Positions 34,172-46,400 of a DNA stretch of 64,000 nt are shown here, one piece after another. Numbering within the stretch: position 1 is the stretch's first letter; each line of letters starts with the position of its first letter. Origin of the DNA: Telmatactis stephensoni (Eukaryota > Cnidaria > Anthozoa > Actiniaria > Isophelliidae); assembly GCA_029948255.1 (NCBI GenBank), contig JALIZF010001680.1:437501-501500 (forward strand), written 5' to 3'. The translations under genes were made by a program, and so were the position numbers. The notes beneath the pieces are model-generated. The model searched no databases. It saw only the letters and a program-made list of their open reading frames with translations, and was not told the origin of the DNA.

Positions 34172-34760
34172 TTCACCGGACTGTGAAATGAGGGGAACAT
34201 GGGGGTTTGCGAATCGGCCTTCTTTTACTCTATTCTCGGATAATGATATTTTTAAGGACGGATTTGCGGATTCACACACATGGTCAAAATCGCGGATTTA
34301 ATTTGAAGAAATTATCCTATGAAAACTATGATTTATATGGCCATGCTACTTGCGTACATGTGTAACGTACATGTGTAGCGTCAGAGAAATCTTTAACAAT
34401 ATTCCACTGCGGAACAAACTTTAAATCAAAGTATCGCATGCAAATGTATGAATAAGCATTTGTTGTAACATTCTTCTACAAATATAGTAGTTTTCAAGTG
34501 CTTTTGTTACAGAAATCACACATGCGGATTTTAATCAATTTCCCAAGCGGATTTGCGGTTGCAAACTATTCTTCTTACGGATTTGCGGATTTTGGCAACC
34601 CCCCATGTCCCCGTCTGAAATAGTTACTAAGCTAATAGACTCTGCGTCCATTGTTTTCTTTTGTTGCAATACAACTATTAGACACTATTAAACACTGACT
34701 ATTAGTAATTGTTTCACAGTCCGATGAAAATCACTCTTAGGCCTAGTTCAAACGTCGCAT
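34172..34760. mobile_element. Nested palindromic repeat with GGATTTGCGGATT words
   Basis: AGAGTGATTTTCACCGGACT (about 34172) is inverted near 34715-34738. Inside, GGGGAACATGGGGG (about 34194) is inverted as CCCCCCATGTCCCC near 34597. The interior has several GCGGATTT or CGGATTTGCGGATT copies. Two elements, one inside the other, are likely. Confidence 0.55.
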
Positions 34761-34873
34761 CTCACATGTGTCGAATGCAATGGAAATGAGATGATAATGA
34801 GTAGAAACAAAAGATTTGACTAATTTGCATTGAATTCGACATATGTGAGATGCGACGTTTGAACTAGGCCTAA
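34737..34873. mobile_element. Foldback MITE, GGCCTAGTTCAAACGTCGCA ends
   Basis: About 45-bp arms, nearly perfect (TTAGGCCTAGTTCAAACGTC and its complement), around a short loop. Flanking trinucleotides are TTA and TAA. End sequence and flanks resemble PIF/Harbinger MITEs. Confidence 0.75.
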
Positions 34874-35609
34874 GAAATTGCACTAATTTGCACTAATTAA
34901 ACAATAGAAAACAAAGGATTTCGCGCTATTTAGTACAATTTAGTTCGCTAATTTTTTCACGGATATAGAGTGATGGCAAGATGTTATTGCAAGAATTCAG
35001 TAGTTTAGCTTCACTTTTCCTCTTATTTATGGATGGAAGTGCATGGATTATTGCAGCAGCCCACCTCAAGAAATCTTTGTCCTGTAGACCGTTACCCAGT
35101 ATGCGGGTGGTCATAAGGTGCCGGAATTGTGCAAGAAAGTATCGAGAACAAGAGATTACTTCTTCCCATTTTTACCAACAAAATATATCAACTTACATGA
35201 ATACAATTAAAAAACTATCAATAAGACGATCTCACTACAATGCCCAACTTACAAATTTAGAGTCAATAATTCTATCTGATAAAGAACACAAATGTAAATT
35301 GAGTCAACGTATTGATTTTGTCGATGAAGAATTTATATACTGATAAACTAAATTTTCCAAAAATCCACGGTAAAAAGTACTTAACTTTACCAGTTTACTG
35401 ATATTTCAAAGATCCCGCCTTCACAGTTCTGCTGCTTTTAGGATAATTCTTGAATTCTTGAAAGCGATCCTTTTGCAAACCCACTGATCAGCAACAAAGC
35501 TTCAGTTTAATATGCGCGCGCACCAAAAAAAAGGCCATGAAGATTCACTCTTTATTTATATAAAATAATCAATTTGGTAGCTCAGTGGACGTTGATTGGT
35601 CGAGATATC

Positions 35610-36000
35610 TCCCCAAGGATTTGAGACAAACATATTAGCATTACAGTGAAACTTCGCCGAATAGACTACCCCAATTAGACATTAAATTTATTAAGTGTCT
35701 AGGTAGCGCAGCGGTCTAAGGTGATATCTAAAGGTATGGATTAGGGTCCGGATATCGTCTCCCTCCCTGGCCTTCGGGCTAAGATAACTGTTTTATGTAG
35801 CACCGGGATAGCGTGGATGGGGCCGAAATCTTCATCCGTAACGTAAGTCGATTCGATGTCTCAGCTTCTATGAATGTCTCGGGAGAATCGTCCCAAAATT
35901 TAATTTTTTCCTTATTTTCAATCGATTAATAATCATTTTGTTGATTTGTTTCCGGGGGGTGCCTCTTTAAGGGTTACAGGTTCGAGCCATGTTGACGCCG
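35610..36000 (+). mobile_element. Dispersed repeat R1, copy 2, uninterrupted
   Basis: Matches 14300-14994 without the SINE. It contains the intact junction ACAGTGAAACTTCGCCG (from 35643), the A-box-like TAGCGCAGCGG (about 35702) and GGTTCGAGCC (about 35979). Ends about 220 bp before the ZC3H3 start codon. Confidence 0.75.
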
Positions 36001-36182
36001 GACTTAATTTCTTTTTTTTTTTTACTTGTTTTTAAAACATATTTTTAATATATCATTTTTAACCTACCTTTATATAATTTTTCTTTCTTTAGTTTTAATT
36101 TTTCTTATTTTATCTTAATTTAATTTAATTTTTCTTTTTTTTATACAGTTTGGGTTCCCTGTCCAGTTAAGAAATTGTTGTA

Positions 36183-36235
36183 AAGCATCATGGGAAATGT
36201 TAGGTCATCAAAGCAAAACAAGATGGCGTCCAACG
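36183..36235 (+). promoter_or_regulatory. ZNF143-like and YY1-type motifs at the ZC3H3 start
   Basis: AGCATCATGGGAAATG (from 36185) resembles the ZNF143 site in reverse. AAGATGGCGTCC from about 36220 is a YY1-type site overlapping the start codon at 36223. Both are typical of TATA-less housekeeping promoters. Confidence 0.4.
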
Positions 36236-39200
36236 AAGCAGAAAAACTTAGAAAACAAATTGACGTTTTGTCAAGTAAGAATACCTTTTGAAAACCTCAA
36301 AAGTATATATAATGTGCGATGCTATATTTTTAGTATATCACATTATTTACAATATAGTGTAAATATTTCCAACGCTTTATACGCAGGTCTTATAGACAGC
36401 CATAAAGAACTGAAAGTGAAAGAAAACGACTCCAAGAGGAATTACTCCTGGAATAATACCCGAAGTAAAAATGGTTCAAAGACTGATTCAAATAATACAC
36501 GAAAGTGTTACAGCTTTAAAACTGACAACACCTCAAAGCAATCTATCTCTAGTTTTAATTTAGAAAGAAGAAAACACACGTCTGCGAATTCTAAACCTTT
36601 GGTATGTCCAGCAACTGCCTCATCGAGTGCTGTTCCAATTACAAGGTCAGATCATTCTAAGAAAGGAAAGAACCCTTTAAATAAGTGTGGGTTTGATACT
36701 TCAGAATCTGAATGGAAGAAGAAATGTGTTGATATTAATGCCAATTCAAGGGTATCTACTGTTAAAGATGACAATGATCACCAAACGTCATCTAAATACA
36801 GTGCTACATCCCTGTCTGCAAGATTATCATCTCTATCATCCAGTATTGCAGCAGCAAAGTTAAAGTTACAAGAAAGTAGTAATATAAGCAGTGTTTACAA
36901 GGAGGGGTCATCTGGTTCATTATTAGCTAAAAGCTCACACAATTTGCCATCATCAGCTTATTCATGGACTAAAAATGAATCTGAACCAAAAACAACAAAT
37001 ACACAAAGCATTTCAAATCCATCATCTGTATTAAAATGGACAAGAGAAAGAGGAAAAGAAATTTTGCCAAAGATTAAAGTGGCACCTAGTGTTCATTCTA
37101 ATGTTTGGAGAGCTAAAGGGAGTTTAAAGCTAGACAGGAGAAAGAGGAGTTCAGTTTGGAGTAAACAAATGAGTTCTGGGGGATTTATGAAACGGTAATA
37201 GAGAGCTTAAGCTTCATGTACATGGGAAACGACATAGAGAAGAACATGTGACCTATAGTGAACTTCATCTAAGGCGGACACTTTAGGGACCCACTATTAG
37301 TGTCTGTCTTAGAGAATTGTCTGCTTTAGAGGATTGTATGCCTTAGAGGGAGTTTCACAGAAAATATGGAGCATACAGTTAGGCTGAGACCAGACAAAGG
37401 ATTCTGTTTACTGTCTGCCATTTCTAACGTACATGAAGCTTTAAAGCCCTTAAATAAAAATTTCAATACAGGATATCTTTTTTGTTCTCAGAAAAAATAC
37501 TTTAACCAGTCTATCAATATCTGTAATTAAAGTCCCTATAAGGCCCCATTCAAACGAGAAGGCAAGTCAATGCAAGTTTTGACTTGAAACTTGCATCCTC
37601 ATTTGAACACCACTCCACGCAAGTCGATGGAAAATTTTCAAAAACTTTCAAGGAAAAAACACCTAGCTGAAGGAGGACAGTGAGAAAATGAGATTTGTTT
37701 TTATTTGAATTAATGGTAGCGGAGCAAGTGTGCAGAAGTTCAGACAAAAAATAAGAAAAACAACTTGTGAAGTTTAGTGTGGTGACTGTTCAAACGAGCC
37801 AAAACTTGTATTAGCTTGCGATCAAATTTGAGCATGTTCAAACTGCTTGCAAGTCAATGCAAGTCAATGCAAGTCAGTGTTCAAATGAAGATGCAAGTCC
37901 ATGCAAGTCAAAACTTGCATCAACTGGTGTTCTTGTTCGAACAGGGCCTAAGAAAGACAGTATCAATAGACATTGCTGCTGACTACACCAGTTACTTTGT
38001 GTCTTCACATTACATATATAGTGCAGTTATTAAACACTTTGACAGGGCTTATTATAACAAACAAATTATTGCTACTTAATATTTTAGCAGACAGAAAGTT
38101 GTCCAGAAAGATACATCTAAAAAGAACGTTTCATCAAGGTAAACAAAAAGATCATTTATATCTCTATTCAATGTTTTTACCTCAAAGTACATTGTAATCT
38201 TTACTCTAAATAGGTTTCATTTGGTTAACTCCAAAAGAAGAGGCTCTGCTGGATCAGAGGTATGTGTAGGAACCAATAGCTTTTTCTTTACTCAAACAAG
38301 GCTCTCAAAAGAAATTGATGACTTAAATCTTCTTATAGAAGAAAAGCAAAGTCAAAATAATTGAAGGAATTCCCTATAAAACTACAACTAACAAGCTACA
38401 AAAACAAAGTCAAGTAAAAAGTAAAATACCATCTAAGAAAGGTGAGTCTCAACAAGTTTTTTTGTAGCTCAGTTGACTGGGCAGGTCTTTTGAGTAGGAC
38501 GTCAGGGTTAGTCAGACCAGTATGAAGGTGCTGCCTTTGTAATTAAATCTGTACATGATTAGACATTCATTTCCTCTTGGATAAGGACACAGGGTTCAGA
38601 CAGTCATTGAGTGTTTTTTTTATAGCTAAGCTGAAATCTTCAAAAATGCTTAACATCAGTGGCAATAAGTACCTAATGGATGCAACAAGAAGATCTCTTA
38701 AAAGAGTACAACCAGATAAAAGTCAACCCAGTACTTCTAAAGCTGCTGATTCATCCTCAAAGAGAAGATCATCTTTAAATAAAGTTGTAGTGGGTGGAAC
38801 AGCATTCACAAAAACATCCTCTGGGGTCCATAGTCCAGGGAGCAGGTCTTTATCAAGGTACCTCTCTTTCCTGTTGCTAACATAGCCTTGTTTTGTGAAA
38901 ATCATTGATTCCCTGACTGGACCAACATTCAGGGGCTTTAAATAGTAATTATTGAGGAGAAGGTGTTGCCTTTGTAGATATTACATCTGCAAATAGTTAG
39001 ATCTTTATGTCTTCTCAGATGAAAAAAACAAACAAACAAGCAAGCAAACAAACAAACAAGCAATATTAAATGAGTAAACAAACAAACAAGCAAACAAACA
39101 AACAAACAAATGAGCAAGCAAGCACGCAAGCAAGCAAGGGCCTGTCTCTCCACACCTCAAGACTTACATTGGAGGGATATTAAAGAACACACAACACTAT

Positions 39201-42200
39201 TTTGGGAGAGTAGACCATGAAATTGCACACCGTCTGGCCTACACTACAGGCATTGACATCAGTGTCAGTATAAGTGTTGCTATTCAACAAGACCTCACAC
39301 CAGCAACACAGCTAGCAACATAATGGGCTTAGCTGAGTGCTGAATTATATAGATGTATTGAAAACCAAAAAAAATAAATTTACAGAATCCAACTTTTGTT
39401 TCAGCCATGTAAGACAACGTAGTGTCCAAAATGCACTTCTCTACAAGTACAGAAAAAATGCCAAGTCACAGCAGTATTGTATGTTCTATAACAGATTTGG
39501 TGAGTAAAGGCCTTCTATGTACACAAGTAAATAAGTCTATGACAAATATTTATTCCATGAGAAAATTTGACAGAATTTTACATGACAATGTATGTAATGT
39601 ATTTCTCATAGGAAATTTTCTTGTATAGATGAGGTAAATCCATTTGTTATAGAAAATTATTATTTTATCATAAAAAATAATATGTGGAAGGGACTTAACA
39701 TTTACCTATGAAACTTAAAATTATTCTGTTTAATACACTCTTTAATATTTAATGTTATGTTAATGTTTTCAGGAAAGTGTAATAAAGGTGATAAATGTCC
39801 ATATATCCACGACCCTTCAAAAATCGCAGTTTGTACAAAGTTAGTATCAACTTCTAACTTTACTGATAATGAGTGGGGGTGGTTCAGGCAAAAGTTATGA
39901 ATTGAAGGGATGCTCACAAAATTGACCTAAGTGACTTTTCTGATGATTTTTTCCAGTGGTATAAAATGATGTGAATTAACCTTCTTATACTCAAATATCA
40001 GTGTCACTTAGGTCATTTTCAAAGTCAACCCTTCAATTGCTACTTTCCTTATTTTAACTTTTTCTCTCTCTTCATCTTTTTCCCTCGAGTTTTAAATATC
40101 CATGAGATGGAGTACTGATCAGTGGAAATACATGTATAAAGCACTACATATAATTATATTTTTTAGCATCAGTAGTTCCTTCATCAAAGTTGATCTCCCA
40201 GTAAGCTGACAGTGCACTCTTTACATCCCTACTTCCATCAGTGGTCCATTTCAAGAGTATTAGTGGAATTAAGCCTTTGAATATTCATGGTGAAATGTGT
40301 CTTTTTGTGTAGGTTTCTCCAAGGCAAATGCAAGAAAACAGATGGCTCTTGTTCATTTTCTCATAAAATTGACAAGGACAAGGTTAGGCAGCAATCTTGT
40401 ATTGATAAGAACTCTGAAAAATATTGCTTCTCAAAAAAATCAAACCACCACATATATTTGATAACCATGATAACAGCATTTCCTAAGTTAGTGCTGTGTT
40501 AAATAGTCTCCTACCCAGCCACAATGTGTCATCATGCAAAGCTACGACACAAACTATGGCTGGTAGAAGACTTGTTAAAAAGCATTTATCAGATATATGA
40601 CAGCAAAGTGAAATTTGCATGGTACTAATAATTTAATGTGTGGGCTTTTTGAAAACTAGTCGCATAAGAAAGGTGGTCACTTACGGGAGATGTTTGCAAG
40701 TAGTGATTCAACTGCATGTGATTTGCACTGACTCGTCCAACTCTATGTTGGAGATAGCCTATAATGTACATCAACAATAATTTACTAAGTACAGCATAGA
40801 GTACTATCTTTGATTAATGTCGTTATATTTGTTGCCCATAGTTACCGGTTTGTCAGTTCTTCCTAAAAGACACATGTACCAATGATAATTGTCCATACTC
40901 CCATGTAAATGTCAGTAGTAATGCTGCCGTGTGTCAGGACTTTATTAAAGGATACTGCCCAGATGGACAACAGGTAAGTTGATGGGAAACACACTAAACC
41001 ATGGGACATGAAGTTAAAAGATACACTCTACTGATTAATGGGAAGGGAGAGGGCACACTCTGTATCCAGATATATGGTTTGTAATTTACTGATGGAGATC
41101 TAGCCATTGCTTGGTGTACTTCATGTTATAGTCACCTTTAAGTTTTGATATAATTGTCACTGAATTGTTGTAAGTAAAAATGTACAAATTTTTCCATAGT
41201 TTATCAACTTTATTTGGTCATTTAGTTGACTAAGGAATGATTGTTAAAAAGACTATTTTTAAGAGGGACTATTTTTTAAGGATTGCCAAGCAGTGACAGT
41301 GCCAGACTGGTCCTGGGTTCAATTCCTAGACAGGGTATCATATGACTTGAGTGTGTTTGTTTGTTCTCTCCCTTGCTTCAAAGGTTTTCCTCTTGGTCCT
41401 CTGGATTTCCTCCCTCAGTAAAAACGAACTTGTGAGCTGTGAGTTGTATGCATAGAATATTAGAATGTAGTGGTAGTGTGTGTGAGAGTAAAGTGTCCCC
41501 TAATTACTGCACCGGCACCAAAAGACAATGGACACATATACAATTATATATTTTTTATTATTCGTCACTAGTGTAAGAAGAAGCACATTCTTGATTGTGA
41601 AGAGTTTTTGTTAACTGGTAAATGCACAAAGGGGAAGAAATGCAATCTGATGCATCGAGTACAGAAACCCAGAAAAAGAAAACGAAAATCTTCATCTAAA
41701 GACTCTCAACAAAATATGAAACAAGCAAAAGTGGAGATGACTGAAGAAGAAGGATTTCTACCACTACAGTCATCAGACGGTAAGCAATTTAACCAAATTG
41801 TTTTGAATTGCCATATACCTAGTTTTTTTCTGAGTTATGTGAAATAGGCATGACATGATACAAAATTCCAGTTCATTTCCATTGCTCTGATCCCCCAACA
41901 GTTTTAATTCTTTATTTGACATGTATGAACACTGTCTATGCATTTTTAATCATGACTTGTTAGAACCAATGGTCAAGGAATCAAGTGATGCTAGAAGCAA
42001 AGAGAGAGGTATCTATACACCGATTCGAAATATGGCGGCAAATTTGAATAACTGTTGTTTTATACTGACTAACCTCTCATTCATGTGAAAACACTTTTGT
42101 GTTTCCACTTGAACATGAGGCTAGTCAGTCCAGAACAATAGTTATTCAAATTTGCCGCCATATTTCGAATCGGTCAATGTATTCATTCCAAATTGTTGTA

Positions 42201-42547
42201 GACATCAAAATTATACTATTATTTAGGTCAAATTGTCCTGACTTCCTGTCCTACAAAATTAAACCCGTTTAATTCCCCCACCAAGAAAATGAATATGAGA
42301 ATTTGCAATACACATAGGGAATCATCCCTGCTAGAGTCCTTGCTTCATGTCTCTGGGACACATCCCCTTGTTTGTGCTGGGTTTTGGATCTTTTTGGTTT
42401 AATTGTTTTTGAAAATAGATATCACCATGTCTATTGTTTTACTGTTTAATAATCTGTTTTTATGTTAATTTGACCTCATTTTGTATCCCAGTGCAAGCCA
42501 TTGCAATCAAACCTCGATTCCTGATAAACAAAGACAATGAAGGATAA
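36223..42547 (+). CDS. ZC3H3: Zinc finger CCCH domain-containing protein 3
   Basis: Thirteen coding exons: 36223-36274, 36387-37194, 38091-38138, 38214-38259, 38339-38441, 38626-38857, 39405-39499, 39773-39839, 40313-40382, 40842-40973, 41572-41779, 41964-42008, 42492-42547. They give 653 residues in one frame. The N-terminal MASNEAEKLRKQIDVLSSLI parallels the vertebrate start. Five C-terminal CCCH fingers follow in order: YCMFYNRFGKCNKGDKCPYI, VCTKFLQGKCKKTDGSC, VCQFFLKDTCTNDNCPYSHV, VCQDFIKGYCPDGQQCKKKH and CEEFLLTGKCTKGKKCNLMH. A basic stretch (KPRKRKRKSS) follows, and the end is KPRFLINKDNEG. The human protein is nuclear and acts in poly(A) tail control and mRNA export. Large exon 2 encodes a low-complexity Ser/Lys region. 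Candidate poly(A) signals lie at 42574, 42605 and 42764. Introns carry SINEs and foldback elements. Confidence 0.93.
37542..37948. mobile_element. PIF/Harbinger-like MITE with TAA target duplication
   Basis: GGCCCCATTCAAACGAG and inverted GTTCGAACAGGGCC ends. TAA at 37539-37541 and 37949-37951. The body repeats GCAAGTCAATGCAAGT. ZC3H3 intron 2. Confidence 0.75.
38930..39340 (+). mobile_element. SINE-like repeat family C, copy 2
   Basis: GAGGAGAAGGTGTTGCCTTT, GTTAGATCTTTATGTCTTCT and TTTTGGGAGAGTAGACCATG match the copy at 4195-4575. A (CAAA/CAAG)n run of about 110 bp is inserted at 39028-39140. A shorter fragment may lie at 38480-38600. ZC3H3 intron 6. Confidence 0.6.
39902..40036. mobile_element. 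GACCTAAGTGAC foldback family, best copy
   Basis: Ends ATTGAAGGGATGCTCACAAA and the inverted GTCAACCCTTCAAT, each with TGACCTAAGTGAC / GTCACTTAGGTCA inside. Flanks and ends merge into one palindrome. ZC3H3 intron 8. Confidence 0.75.
41285..41530 (+). mobile_element. tRNA-derived SINE family A
   Basis: B box GGTTCAATTCC, then a body ATGACTTGAGTGTGTTTGTT, GTTCTCTCCCTTGCTTC and GTGAGCTGTGAGTTGTATGC shared with copies at 47216 and 21120. The A-box half is eroded. ZC3H3 intron 10. Confidence 0.65.
42020..42173. mobile_element. Foldback MITE, CCGATTCGAAATATGGCGGC ends
   Basis: Arms of about 40 bp (CCGATTCGAAATATGGCGGC and CAAATTTGAATAACT) are inverted with very few mismatches. The inner part GTGAAAACACTTTTGTGTTT forms a second hairpin. 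ZC3H3 intron 12. No clear target duplication. Confidence 0.8.
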
Positions 42548-42875
42548 GTATGAATGGATGGATGTGAAATGGGAATAAATTAATGGATGTGAAATGGGAT
42601 GGGAAATAAATAAGTGGGATGGGGTTGAAGATAATTAAAATGTCTGTTGTCCAACTGCTGTTGCTTGATTTGTCCTGTTTTCTAGGTAGCTGTGCTGCTA
42701 TTAATCAACATATTTTTTGAAAAAAAAACTTAGAAAAAAAATCAAAAAAAAGATGAAAAATGAAATAAAGTTATTTAAATTTATCTGTGCTTTGTTGTTA
42801 TTTGATTTAAATAGATTCAAGAATGGTTTAGCTACTGCTTTGTGAGTGCTGATGTAAGGCCCATGGAAATATCAT

Positions 42876-42904
42876 CCCCCCCCCCCCCCCCCCCCCCCCC
42901 CCCC
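42876..42904. repeat. Poly-C tract
   Basis: About 29 consecutive C residues between ZC3H3 and phosphatase B. Confidence 0.9.
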
Positions 42905-43180
42905 GATGTGTAGGAGCATTGATGCTCTTGATGCAGCATTTTAGTGCCTTACCTTACATGTAACTGGGGGTATTTTGTAAGCCACATGCTCTGCAAGGTT
43001 ATGGCAAATCACAAGAAAATGTTTTGTGCAAAAATATATCTTTATTTACTGTGTTTTACCCCTATTTACAAAACACTATTATACATTTCAACCAAATTGT
43101 GATGAAGATTCAAAGCCTGGACAAGTTATGGATTGTAGGAACAACCTATGAAGCTGCTCTTTTCTCTTGAAGAAATGACT

Positions 43181-43310
43181 TGAAGGGATGCACACAAAAA
43201 TGGCCTAAGTGACTGATGTCATAGGAAAGACACTTCTACTACATTGAACCATTTGTGGCCAGAATTATGAGAAAACCCACTTAGATCATTTTCATGATGA
43301 GCTCTTCAAT
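43181..43310. mobile_element. GACCTAAGTGAC foldback family, copy 3
   Basis: TTGAAGGGATGCACACAAAA with ATGGCCTAAGTGAC at the left. CACTTAGATCATTTTCATGA and CTCTTCAAT at the right. Intergenic, just past the phosphatase B stop. Confidence 0.65.
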
Positions 43311-43452
43311 TCTTGATGTATTTACATATTACTGGAGCTCAACAGAATCAGTAATTCATATTTGGAAAGAGGAGAAAGTAACTTTTCCTGAAAAGGAGCA
43401 CACACAAACAGCTGTTGATCCTTCAAGATGTTTTGAGACATTTTTGAACCCA

Positions 43453-46400
43453 CTAATTTTGAGCCAACTTGTTTACCCAGCTCAACCTGTTATCCCTCGG
43501 GAGAGATTGTGCTCGTTTTCGTCGCTCTTCCTCTTCTTGTAGCTCAAAGAAAGCATCTAAAACTGAGTCAAAATCGTCTTCATCAAATGGTATGTCACTC
43601 TTTTTGGAACATCTTCGTTGAAATCGTGGAACAAGGCTTGTAGAATGAAGGACGTTTCCTCTGTCGTTGATGAAGGCGATTTTGAGTGCTTGTGGTGTAG
43701 CTTGAAGAAGTGTAAAACCACCATGTCTACCATCAAAGAATCTGAAAACATACCAAAAACGTTTTTGTACATGGTTGTCATGCTTTAGCTTTTTCTCACG
43801 TGTTTTTTTCTTTCTCTCCCTTCTGTCCTCTTTCCTGTCGCCACAACACCTTCATTTTTGCTTTCTTTCTTTTGCCATTTTTCCTTCTCATTCCTTGATT
43901 TCTGCTCCCAACACTCGTGCAGTCCTCTCTTTTCCTTTCTTTTTCTCCTTCCATTTATTTACCTGCTTCTTCCTCTACAACTTCCCTCATTCTCTGCCTT
44001 TTTTTGCGCTCCAGGGCCTTCTCTTTAACCATTATTATTCATTCATTCTTGTATTTCTCCTACCCTTTCATCTCTCTAACCTAACGTCACCCCTACAACC
44101 CTCTTTTGTTATGTTTTGCAAAGGAATTCCTAGGGCAAAAACAGCTTGCTAGAACTAGATTTAAATTAAATCGATCGAGAAGTAGTCTTTTCTTGATCTC
44201 GGTCACACAGAAAGCTTACGACTACAGCATCTAGCTGTAAAGAAGGTTAAAGAAGAAGCCAGTACAACACTGCAGTAACTGAAGGATTCCATCGACACTT
44301 ACTTTAGCGACCCTTTGGGTACCGTCCACCAATTTTTATCATTCGGGTTGTGATTTGATGCGCTGCCACTTACAAAATAATGGACTGCAGAATCTAAGGG
44401 CTTGATATGCTGATGAGTGGTAACAGTTAATGCATGGTGAATGCACTGTGAATGCATGTTATAACATAGCTACAATCTTACGCGCGCTCTGATTGGCCAG
44501 AAGGCTATGAACTATTTGCCCAAGGGCTGCATTGCGCGCGCACTTTTATTTCTTCGTCGTCGTCTTTTTCAAATCGTTCGTTTTTAAGATGGTGACACAT
44601 ATAGCGCGCACTCTGATTGGCTGAAAAATCTATGAACTATTTCCCCATGGGCTGCACGGCTCCGTTTTTAACGTTCTAGGCTCTGTTATAAATCAATTAG
44701 ACAACAGAAAGCCGCTTGCCCATGGCGTTATAGACGCACTTGAGAAAATATAAAGAACTCTTAACAAACTAGAGTTGCACTCGGCTACGCCTCGTTCCAC
44801 TCTTACGTTTGTTAATCGTTCTTTATATTTTCTCTCATGCGTCTATAACGCCATGGGCGCGCGGGTCTCTGTTGTCGAATTGATAAGTGAATGCATAGTG
44901 AATGCATGGTGAATGCATGGTGAATGTAAGGTGAATGCATGGTGAATGCATGGCTAATTTCAACATTGCACGCAACATTGCAGGGCTGTATACACGGTAC
45001 AACTATGTTGCGCGCAACGTTGCAGGGCTGGATACAAGGTACAACTATGTTGCGCGCAACGTTGCAGGGCTGTACACACGGTACAACTATGTTGCGCGCA
45101 ACGTTGCAGGGCTGTACACACGGTACAACTATGTTGCGTGCAACGTTGCAGGGCTGGATACAAGGTACAACTATGTTGCGCGCAACGTTGCAGGGCTGTA
45201 CACACGGTACAACTATGTTGCGTGCAACGTTGCAGGGCTGGATACACGGTACAACTATGTTGCGCGCAACGTTGCAGGGCTGGATACAAGGTACAACTAT
45301 GTTGCGCGCAACGTTGCAGGGCTGGATACAAGGTACAACTATGTTGCGTGCAACGTTGCAGGGCTGGATACACGGTACAACTATGTTGCGTGCAACGTTG
45401 CAGGGCTGGATACACGGTACAACTATGTTGCGCGCAACGTTGCAGGGCTGGATACAAGGTACAACTATGTTGCGCGCAACGTTGCAGGGCTGGATACACG
45501 GTACAACTATGTTGCGTGCAACGTTGCAGGGCTGGATACACGGTACAACTATGTTGCGCGCAACGTTGCAGGGCTGGATACAAGGTACAACTATGTTGCG
45601 CGCAACGTTGCAGGGCTGGATACAAGGTACAACTATGTTGCGCGCAATGTTGCACAATAGGTTGCATCGTGTGTCGGGACCTCTGTCCTTCTCTGCATCG
45701 CATTGTCAGGCGAATTTCGTTAGTGAACAAAGAAATAATCTGGAAATGAAGCTGAAGTCAGTATAGTGTTGTGCGGTGTTGTGTGTTTTGAATTGGTGTG
45801 TATTGTGTTTTGGTGTGTATGGTGTTGTGGTGTTGTGTGGTATGGTCAGTGCAATGTGGTGTAATGTGTAGTGTTGGATCAATTCAGTTGTTACTTACTT
45901 GCATATTGTGGTCGTGACCACTAAAATAAGCATTAACTTTGTACTTTTCTAGAAGTGGCTTTAGTTTATGTTGTAGAAGTGCATTAGACCCGTGCATTCC
46001 TACTGAATAAAGAGGGTGATGGCCAGCCACCACTAGATAGTCGGCGCTACAAAAAAAAAGAATTTACAACATCCCTTATAAATATATGATAAATAGAACT
46101 GATAAGGAGAATTTTTCTTCCTACAAGAGATACCACACTTCGGCGCGCTTTGTTAAAAACTTACTCAGATTTTCTCAGTGTATCTCTTATCCACTCCTCC
46201 TGTTCAAGCTTTCCAGGGAATTGTCCTCCCCTGCAATTAAGTCAAAAGCAATAAATATTTTGGATGCACTAGTGTCTAACATCATTCAAAGGTTTCTATT
46301 TACCCTTTGTAGCAAAGCAAGGTTGTGTCTATGGTTACAACTTGTACTTTTTTGCACGTTCCAGGTATCTTATGAACTTGTAAAAAAAAAAGGAAAAAAA

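Larger units (their letters stand above)
33896..35610. other. Intergenic between the F-box gene and ZC3H3
   Basis: Occupied largely by the palindromic elements at 34172-34873. A 120-residue open frame at 34981-35343 has no recognisable domain and I do not call it. Confidence 0.5.

Noticed and set aside
36197..36222. Earlier ATG for ZC3H3 at 36197 in the long exon frame
   Set aside because: That frame runs through the intron between 36274 and 36387. The ATG at 36223 plus splicing gives the family-like start MASNEAEKLRKQIDVLSS.
44303..44392. Nearer acceptor for phosphatase B exon 6 (after TTCTGCAG)
   Set aside because: In the phase set by exon 5 it gives a stop after four codons; the acceptor after 44410 keeps frame and matches copy A in exon length.
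44975..45656. CRISPR-like look of a regular repeat array
   Set aside because: Units are contiguous with no unique spacers, and the genome is animal.
44812..45766. Five overlapping long frames (203-281 residues) on both strands
   Set aside because: They are read-through of a 42-bp tandem array; the unit length is a multiple of three, so several frames lack stops. No start context, splice signals or non-repeat domain.
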